Assembly (NCBI GenBank): GCA_963971305.1
Contig: OZ020306.1
Location: 1,666,842 to 1,730,841, forward strand
Source of the DNA: Arcuatula senhousia
Taxonomy: Eukaryota; Mollusca; Bivalvia; Mytilida; Mytilidae
Direction of reading: 5' to 3'
DNA length: 64,000 bases
Shown: piece after piece, positions 56,427 to 64,000 of the stretch
Position numbering within the stretch: the stretch's first letter is position 1
Layout of the letters: the number at the start of each line of letters is the position of its first letter
Position numbers and translations under genes: made by a program
The notes under the pieces: model-generated
Database searches by the model: none
What the model was told of the DNA's origin: nothing
The model's input: only the letters and a program-made list of their open reading frames with translations

Positions 56427-59400
56427 ATGGAGAAACTGCAAATATTGACGATAGTCTTTGTAGCTTTGGTAATGTCGGGTAAGTACATTTTTTGTCTTTG
56501 TCTGAGGTTTTTAATTACTTTTTGAATGTTTTCCTTTTTTAAAACTCCTTACAAGCCTGGCATCCATGCTAAAGGGCAAACGAATATGATACAGCTAATG
56601 CTGTCTGATAAATTGCGTGAACAAAAATGCACCTTAATATATTCTTCACACGTCCATTAAATACAGGTTTCACAATCATGAGATACAAAATTTTATCACA
56701 TCGAGTTAGATATTTTTTTTCCAAATTAGGTTAAGAGTATTTGCGAGTTTCCGTTTGACAAAAACATGTATCTTACGAGTGTGATAAAATCCGTATCTCA
56801 ACACTTTTAAGTTTTGAAACTTCTCTAACTGTAAAACGTGAATGTAGGCCCAACATATAAATTTGAATTACCATTATTAGGGAATTTTAATGATACATGC
56901 AATTTCAGCATACATGTGAAAAAAATAGTCAAATAATAAAGAACCATCTTTATGTTAATAAACTTTAGACTTTATAGAAGAAAAAAAAACCATTTATTTG
57001 CACTTTCATGACTTTTGTTTTGGATACATTTTTTGTTTCTTTTTATTTTAACGAGATCAGCATGTGCTCAAAAGTAAGTACGCTTTCTACAAGATGCGTA
57101 TACATGTATCTAATTATGGTGTCACGTTAAGATCTAAGAGCCAATCGAATTCATCGAAATTGAATATCTCATCGTGTGTTGCAGGATACGCAATATAGTC
57201 TCATCTATCGAGAACTAGATTATCTTGCACTAAAGTTACAGAATTTAACTTTTTTATTTTATGCTTACTGTTAACTAATTATATATATAATGAGTTGTTA
57301 ATGCTACAAATTCCATACCGGTTAATAATTGAAAATAAGACGTATTTAAAAAGAATATAATGTTTAGTACACAGCCACCAAACATAAGGCGAACGTGTAT
57401 ATACATTTAGAAATTGAATGTTTGTATTTTGATGTTTCATTGGCGTGTTAAAAATATGAGACCAGTCAACGGTTTTACAACCATATAAAGCATCAAAATA
57501 CAAACATTCAATTCTTATAATTACATTTTAAGGTTTTTTAATTTGTTTCTGATTTTTGTTTTGTGGTGTATGTTCGTGTATTTTATATTTGCGCATTCAT
57601 ATCCAAATGCGTATTCAAGTTGTGAGAATTTACCTTGATAAGAACAAATTTTAGTTGTGTCTATATAGTAAAGTATAGCATGACCCGGCTACGGCCACGT
57701 GATTCAAGTGACATTTAATCGAGGTATGAAAGACGATTCAAGGTGTCAATTAACCAATAGAACTACCCTATTTTAATTATATGCACGGTGAATGTAATTA
57801 TGTATATGTAAACAATAATTAATTCTATAGGCGTTATCAGAACTTGACCCTATTTCTATGAAGTCTCGAACCCAAACTCATACTACCAAGGTAGTGAGTC
57901 TGGGAAAACACCTATTGATTTCTCGTAACCACTAGGTGGCGATCGTTATACCTTTTAACCTTTACCACGTGTTTAGCATACACGATTCATTTCAATCTAA
58001 AATAAACCAACTTTAAAAACTCAACGTTTCATTGGTCTTCCTTGGTTTTTGATACCTGGTTCTGTAAAATCGAGAATCGGATTGGTCTAACGTGTATGAT
58101 CGTTTATGGTTCTGTAATCAAGAATGTCCCAATTTTTGACTCCAAAAGATATAAACAATTTCCAAAACAAGGTAGACGCCCGTGAGTACAATTTAACGAT
58201 AAAACGATTTTTTTTATTGTTAACAAAACCAACTTGTGTTCAAAAATTTAAAATAGAATGTCTTATTATTAAATAAGAAATATTATGTTATAAGAGATCA
58301 ACATGATCAACTCACACCAATTCGAGAAGTTATCTCGCTATTGTATTTGCATAAAATCACTGAACCATATGTACAGAACTCTGAACATACGGTTGAGTGA
58401 TTTTCGTCGAACATCATGATAAAGCCTGAAAGTACTCCGAACGTACGCATAACAAAATAGGTAATGGGACTGTCCCAGACTCTTATAATCTATTGATAAG
58501 CGTCTGGGTGATCGAGACTAATTTCTATGTTCCAGGTTCTACTGAGGCTGGCATGGACGAGATTAAATCTTGGGTTGGAAAAGCTGAAAACTTTGCCAAT
58601 GATATTCTAGGCACCTCCGGTAAGGGGGAGGTATGTTATATTGTAACAAGTAGTGTATCTTTATCTTTGATTGTTTCACATTGTTATTAGCTGGGTCATG
58701 GTTTGTTAATCAGTTTGGACTACGCTTCACTACTGTAAGAAAGCCTATATTGAGACCAACTTCGTTGTAAGAATTTTTTCCTTGAAATAACAAGAAGTGA
58801 AAGTTTTTTTAATGAGAAACAAGACGTACACAGGCAAGTTTGGCTCACACGAGTTTCATGTGAATCGAGCTTCACGTGAAATTCATGTTAATCTCACGTG
58901 AATTTCACATGAAAATCATGTGAGTTTCACATGAAACTGGCTCACGTGAAATTGATGTGAACTTTTCACGTGAAATTGATGTGAAGTGTTTTCATGTGAG
59001 AATCACGTGAATTTCACGTGAAACTCACGTGAGATTCATGTGAATTTCATGTGAAAGCTCATTTCACGTGAAACTCATGTGAACTTTTTCATGTGAGTTT
59101 CACGTATAAGCTCGATTCGGGTGAATTTCATGTGAACTCTTTCATGTGAAACTCATGTGAGCCAAATTTTCCTGTGTAATAACGAGAAAAAGTCGCTATA
59201 ACGAGAAACAAGTCGTTTTACCAAGAAATGAAAGTCGTTATAACGAGAAATGAAAGTCATAATAACAAGTCTTAGAAGTGAAATTTGTTTTAAAAATGAA
59301 ATGGCGCTATTCGTTGTATGCTGCTTAAAGTTTGATCTTGTGCCCCATCAATGGTTGCAACGAACCTTAATCATTTTTTTCAAAATATAAAAGTGTATAA

Positions 59401-59631
59401 ATCTACCACTGCAGTCTATTTATCTTTTTTATAGATCGACAGGGGGAAGGCTGCACAGTAAAATGGAGTTTTAAAGGTCAGATGATGGGATTTCAGTTTA
59501 AATACTTCGGAGTCTGTGTGGACACATGTACTGGCATTACAACAACGTCTATCACAGAGAGCAGGGGCGGGGCTATCGAACATTGCTTAAGTGATCTATT
59601 CCAGCAACTTAGTGCCAAGCAAGAGTTGTAG
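56427..59631 (+). CDS. Gene D: secreted member of family A-D
   Basis: Three exons: 56427-56478 (donor GTAAGT), 58536-58619 (acceptor TTCCAG, donor GTAAGG), 59435-59631 (acceptor TTTATAG); 110 aa, both introns phase 1. Residues 1-18 are a clear signal peptide (MEKLQILTIVFVALVMSG), so the product is likely secreted. Mature part: MDEIKSWVGKAENFANDILG aligned with the start of B/C, then TVKWSFKGQMMGFQFKYFGV, CVDTCTG, ESRGGAIEHCLSDLFQQL. Four cysteines (C52, C73, C77, C96), allowing two disulfides; B and C have one. The donor chosen at 58620 is the one that keeps exon 3 open; the next GT (58629) would give an early stop. No family name is known to me. Confidence 0.78.
56479..58535 (+). other. Intron 1 of gene D
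   Basis: 2057 bp, GT-AG. It contains a perfect 22-bp inverted repeat (57413-57434 and 57491-57512) and no ORF of note. Confidence 0.7.
57413..57512. repeat. Perfect 22-bp inverted repeat, 56-nt loop
   Basis: ATTGAATGTTTGTATTTTGA plus TG pairs exactly with its complement at 57491-57512. It could be a short MITE relic or an RNA hairpin in the intron. Confidence 0.7.
58830..59176. mobile_element. 347-bp MITE built of CACGTGAA palindromes
   Basis: TIR CACAGGCAAGTTTGGCTCAC and the complement of CACAGGAAAATTTGGCTCAC, flanked by TA on both sides. The interior is a dense run of variants of TTCACGTGAA and TTCATGTGAA, with eight exact CACGTG hexamers. It lies in intron 2 of gene D. The TA duplication suggests a Tc1/mariner-type origin. 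Confidence 0.8.
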
Positions 59632-61514
59632 TTTGGTGTGTTTTCATCATAATTAAATTAAATGTATACTAGAAGGCACCCGCGAATTCGCGGGAAAAGT
59701 TGCCTCAACATTTCCATCGATATAGACCTGGGAAATCAGAATCTAAAATTGATATGAAAAGCCTTAATGCTGAAAATAATGGGCTAACATGTATACAGAT
59801 GCGCATAAATTTTTTTTCTTTTTGTTGGCCATAAAGTAGTGTTTCTGTCCATTTCCCCATTTTCAAGTGGTCTTCAATCTTCACTGTTCTTTTGTTTTCC
59901 GCTTCACCTCCCGATATATTTCGCATCATTTTATGTATTTTTTTTATTATCTCCTTAATGTCTATCGCCCATATATAACCCATATTGTGCAACTAACTGA
60001 CTAACTCAAACATCATAATGTTCCACTGCTTACTCATTTTCCCGTACTCGTACTGGTTTTTTTTTAAAGTTTGCCAAACAAAAATGAAAGGGTGGTAAAT
60101 TTATGTTTATTTTCGTGTGCACAACGTTTCTGACGATTTATTTTTGGATGTTTTCGTGATTTTGATTTCTCACGTTTTCGTGTATAGGCATGGATGTACG
60201 TGCTCTGTTTTTGTCTGTTTCGTGTTAGGAAACATATGTCTAGTGTCTCCTTTGCCACTCTCATTAAACATATAAAAAAGAGAAGGAGGTAAACTCTTCA
60301 ACAAACTCAGTCACTCATAAAAAAAAAATATTGAATCACTGTTTTGCTCATTTTTCCGTACCGGTACTGTTTTTTTATTTTCATCTTGCCTAACATAAAA
60401 AAAATGAAACATAAATACATCTAATGAATTAAAATTACCCCCCCCATATTTTTCTTTGTCATTATCGTTTATGTACTTGAGGGAATAAAATAAAAGTAGT
60501 ATGTTCATCGACATTATGTAACCCCTTCAATTTTGCCTAACATAAAAATGAAACATATAATATTAGTGATATAAACAAATTAGGAATGAAATAAGATAAA
60601 TTTAAATTAAGTTAATCATGTTAATTTGGCTGTAAATGTGTAAATTTCCCCGCCATCAAAAGTTCCAAAATATAATAAACATGTATGACAGCTTATAAGC
60701 TCCGTAACGGAAACGGTTATCAGAATCAGTAAACGCTATTTCTTTGACTGCAGTTGAATATTTTGCGAACTCTTTTTTTTTATTATTATTAGTTTATTGT
60801 TTTATTATTAAAAGTATCTACCTCAGTAGAAGGGTGCTTAAAATATTGGGGATAGAAGCGAAAGTATTGTTAAATCAAACTCGGCAATTTTCCGTAATTA
60901 TTTTTCACGTTTTGTCCCCCCATACCCCCACAGCATCACAGAAAAAAGAAATATTCAAAAGTGATAAAGTACACTGTTTATTGATTATGTTTATAACAAA
61001 AACTAATCATGTAGTAGAATGTGGAAGGAATAAAATCCGAACATAATAAAAAGTCTATTCATTTAATAATATAGATGTAAGACACTGACAACAATAGCCA
61101 ATGCTTTTACTTGCATCGTATCTCGACCCAACGGATTGAAAATTAGTTTTGAAATTATTGGGCATAGACATGTTATTGTATCTAAAAACACTAAAACTTT
61201 TCGTTTCCATTTCGCAAATTTAACTTCCTCTATATACATGTAATATTGAGTTCATTGACAATGTTGGATTGAATCATTTATTATAAGTTGATCATGTTAA
61301 CTCAAGTTTGTATGTTTAATTTTGTTTTGTTTTGTTTTTTTTTGTTTTTTAGTAAGCACTTACACTGTAATATCTTTATTTTAGTTCACTATTAAATTCA
61401 AATCAGGAAGCAAGTGTACGCATTTATAATGTTAAGATTCAGCGACTTTAATTTACAGAACTGTACACATGTGGTGTAACGGCAGCAGCGGCTATACAAG
61501 TATGTGTAAAATAA
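59632..61514. other. No gene seen
   Basis: 3' of gene D. ATTAAATTAAA at about 59652 could serve as its poly(A) signal. Three diverged blocks (near 60000-60090, 60345-60400 and 60530-60560) share CTCATTTTTCCGTAC..GTACTG and GCCTAACATAAAAATGAAAC, remnants of a degenerate repeat. A short palindrome CGCGAATTCGCG lies near 59683. ORFs below 100 codons are not supported. Confidence 0.45.
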
Positions 61515-62962
61515 AATAAATTAGAAGCTTACTGTAAAGATTGGCAACTAACAGTCAATGTTAAGAAAACTAAGGTGGTGATCTTTCAAAATAAATATGA
61601 TAACGAACCCTCATTTTACTATAAAAAACAGGTAATAACAGAGTCTACTGAATACAATTTCTTAGGTAATATTATTGACAATAAAGGTAAATTTAAAAGG
61701 TCTATACAGGAATTAACAAAAAAGGGACTTAAGGCACTGTTTGCTGTCAAGAGCAGCTTTTCTAATTTTCAGTCTCTTCCCGTAAACCTCTCATGCAAAC
61801 TTTTCGATCTATTAATTAGACCAATTTTATTATATAACTGTGAAATATGGTTTATGGAGGAATATCTGCCTATAGCTAGAGCAAAAGATAGAGCCAGTAG
61901 AAATGGTAATATTTGTGATACTCTGACTCTGGCAGATAGATCCTCATTTGAAAAAATACACAACAGTTATTGCAAATCGATTTTAGGACTTAAAAAAACG
62001 GCATGCAATATCTCATCAAAGTCAGAGCTTGGTAGATTGCCTATTGAAAGTTTCATTAAAATTCAAGTAATGATGTATTTTTGCAGACTAAACTCTGAAA
62101 AGATTAACCCTTTGTTAAAAGAAGCATATATTGTAAACAAAAATCTACACAATGAAGGAATGTACTCGTGGTACACCCTTGCTTCCAAAATTTTTGAAGA
62201 ATGTGAATTAGATATCACAGAATTTGAGAATTTGGACAAACCCTTTTTGAAAATTAAAAATAAATTAAAAAGTAATTTTAAACAAAAAATAGAAGATAAC
62301 TACAAAAATATAATAATGCAGAAATTAGCCAGCTTGACCGATGATTCTAAATTATTTTTATACAAACAATTAAAGACTGAATTTGGTTTAGAACAATATT
62401 TATTAAAAGAAACAAGTTTTAAAAACAGACAATTAATAACACAATTAAGAGTCAGCGACCACAAATTAAATATAGAATTAGGAAGATACAGAAATATTAA
62501 AAGAGAAAATAGACTGTGCTCTGTATGTGAAGTTGTTGAAGATGAATATCATTTTCTTCTGTATTGTAACAATAACAAACAATTAAGACAAACTATGTTT
62601 AATAAATTAAATTTAAATCAAAACATCGACTTAAATAATAAAATTATACATATGCAACGAATTTTGAATCCCGATATGTGGATCGTGTCTTTCTGGCACA
62701 TATTCCATATTCTTTCGTTTTTAATATAGAACTGATTCCAATTGTATGCGACTTTATAAAGCAGTCACTGGTACTACGAAAATAGGGTCCACATTGGTCA
62801 AAATGTTCTCAAAACTATAACTCCATAATTATGTATATATTCTGTATACTCTGTTGTTTTCTGTATATGTTTTGTATTTTACATGTTTTTGTTTTTTGCT
62901 TTGACCCATATGGGTGTATTTTGCAAATAAAGATTTATAAAGCTTTGTAAATAAAAAAATAG
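61515..62962 (+). pseudogene. 5'-truncated LINE, RT C-terminal region
   Basis: Open from 61515 to 62729: LEAYCKDWQLTVNVKKTKVV (end of the RT palm), EYNFLGNIIDNKGKFKRSIQ, LFDLLIRPILLYNCEIW, a long helical region, and a C-terminal zinc motif (RENRLCSVC ... EDEYHFLLYC). The RT catalytic centre is missing. The coding part has no stop over about 400 codons, so the copy is young although truncated. It ends with AATAAAGATTTATAAA and an A-rich tail at 62925-62962. Confidence 0.8.
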
Positions 62963-63239
62963 TTGTGCACCCATTTAGTAGCCGCTAACATGTCCAACAG
63001 TTGGTAACCAAATCTATACTCAACCCCCATATTTGTCTAAGAGCACGTGATGTAATCCATACACACAACGTCCGAGGATCAACAATTGACACGTGCATCA
63101 TAATAACCAATAGCATATAAAATATAATAGGAAACATATTATGGACTGACAGTGCATCTTTGGCAATAGTATCATGGCCACATTCCCAAAATATCAATCA
63201 GAACCACTCATTTAATAAGAGGGGCATTAATATAGTGGG

Positions 63240-63540
63240 TTTCATGAAATTCTATGAGTTGCAGATAAAAGATGGCAGAGAAGCACAAATGGGGCATTCG
63301 AATGTCAAAAGTCCAAAAGGGCAAAGACAAAACCGGTAAACACGAACAAGAACAACACGAGGAAACACAAAATACAAAATCAACCGAACAGAAATCAACA
63401 ACGCGAATTGTCGTACAAGAGTTGTTACTGGGAAAAAGGCGGATACCAATATGGACACCCGTATCACTATGTTCACCACTTTTTAATTGTGGTATAAAAC
63501 AAGCAAGATGTAGTTTGTAGATTTGTTTATAGAAAAATAA
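63240..63540 (+). repeat. Dispersed retroelement-derived repeat
   Basis: GAATGTCAAAAGTCCAAAAG followed by GGCAAAGACAAAACCGGTAA matches the repeat at 12600-12690 and 36660-36750 (there on the opposite reading). ORFs on either strand are repeat by-products. Confidence 0.6.
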
Positions 63541-63592
63541 AAGTTTTTTACACAAATGTTTCCATCACAGACTGACCAGTTCTCTCCCTTGA

Positions 63593-63825
63593 TTAAATTA
63601 AAACATCTTCGTGTTTAGATTTCACTTTAGGTTTTAAGTGAAATATTCTGCTGAGAATTTCAAAAGGTCCTTTATGAACCGAATCTTTTATCCTGTCCAT
63701 TTCCGGATTAAGTTTCAATTTTATTTGTTTCATTATGCCGACTAACAGGTCGTCAACTTTCACATTTAATGTAGCTGAAGTTTCGATGTATTTACAGTTG
63801 TACTTTGTGGCAATCCGTTTGGCTT
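63593..63825 (-). CDS. Last exon of an RGK-type small GTPase
   Basis: Acceptor TTTTACAG ends at 63826 on the minus strand; the exon is open for 76 codons (after 2 nt of a split codon) to TAA at 63593-63595. It reads AKRIATKYNCKYIETSATLN then VKVDDLLVGIMKQIKLKL, the G5 box (ETSA) and last helix of a Ras-like GTPase, with the KYxCKxIETSA...VDxLLVGIxxQI pattern of the RGK (Rad/Gem/Rem) branch. A basic tail, FEILSRIFHLKPKVKSKHED then VLI, recalls the RGK C-terminal KSKxxxxVL motif without its cysteine. Upstream exons lie beyond the right edge. RGK proteins bind voltage-gated calcium channel beta subunits and membranes; that role is known of the family only. Confidence 0.75.
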
Positions 63826-64000
63826 CTGTAAAATAAAATACAATATAAGCTTAGTTTTTCGAGGTAGTTTTTCCAGAAGAATGCTTGTCATTCTCTCCAA
63901 TCTTCTACAGTATACAGGTCACCAGTCTTTTATTGCTGATGTATTCTGTTAATTTAATGGACGTTTGATTTCTTTGCTAAAACTTAGATAGATTTTTTAA

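Noticed and set aside
58620..58628. Gene D donor at 58629 (GTATGT), matching the intron position of B/C
   Set aside because: It would put exon 3 out of frame with an early stop; the GTAAGG donor at 58620 keeps 65 conserved codons open.

Overview
This is eukaryotic nuclear DNA, most likely from a bivalve mollusc (a mussel-like genome). That placement is an inference from the AT-rich composition, the GT-AG introns and TATA/AATAAA signals, and the crowd of mollusc-type mobile elements; no marker gene fixes the species. There are no operons, rRNA, tRNA or CRISPR arrays that I can see.

Layout. 1-9.7 kb: dispersed repeats, a decayed reverse transcriptase, a 1.36-kb foldback element, gene A (minus, 4.39-5.11 kb) and a 579-bp MITE. 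9.77-33.5 kb (block 1) and 36.04-55.17 kb (block 2) are direct copies of one segmental duplication separated by a 2.5-kb spacer. Each block carries one copy of the same small gene (B at 22.3-24.6 kb, C at 39.0-40.9 kb, both minus) and one copy of the same decayed LINE. The blocks differ mainly by insertions, so each often supplies the empty site for the other's mobile element. Block 1 holds a nested LINE, a 2.2-kb TIR element with a split tandem array, a 451-bp element with 8-bp target duplication, a nearly complete DIRS/Ngaro-like tyrosine-recombinase retrotransposon with an SGNH hydrolase ORF and an 82-bp perfect inverted repeat, a 2224-bp TIR element and a 427-bp processed retrocopy. Block 2 holds an intact, young BEL/Pao LTR retrotransposon (43.2-50.8 kb), a 577-bp palindromic element and a 27-bp minisatellite at its edge. 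55.6-64 kb: gene D (plus, three exons, 56.43-59.63 kb), a LINE 3' fragment, and the last exon of an RGK-type small GTPase gene (minus, 63.6 kb).

The most interesting content is the A/B/C/D family: four members of a small protein family that I do not recognise. Their exons are too short or too split to appear as long ORFs. B and C have a TATA box, a non-coding first exon, two coding exons and a poly(A) signal, and differ by 8 synonymous and 1 replacement change. D is on the opposite strand, has gained (or kept) a separate signal-peptide exon and has four cysteines where B and C have one. One clan therefore appears to have both an intracellular and a secreted form, spread by duplication in a transposon-dense neighbourhood.
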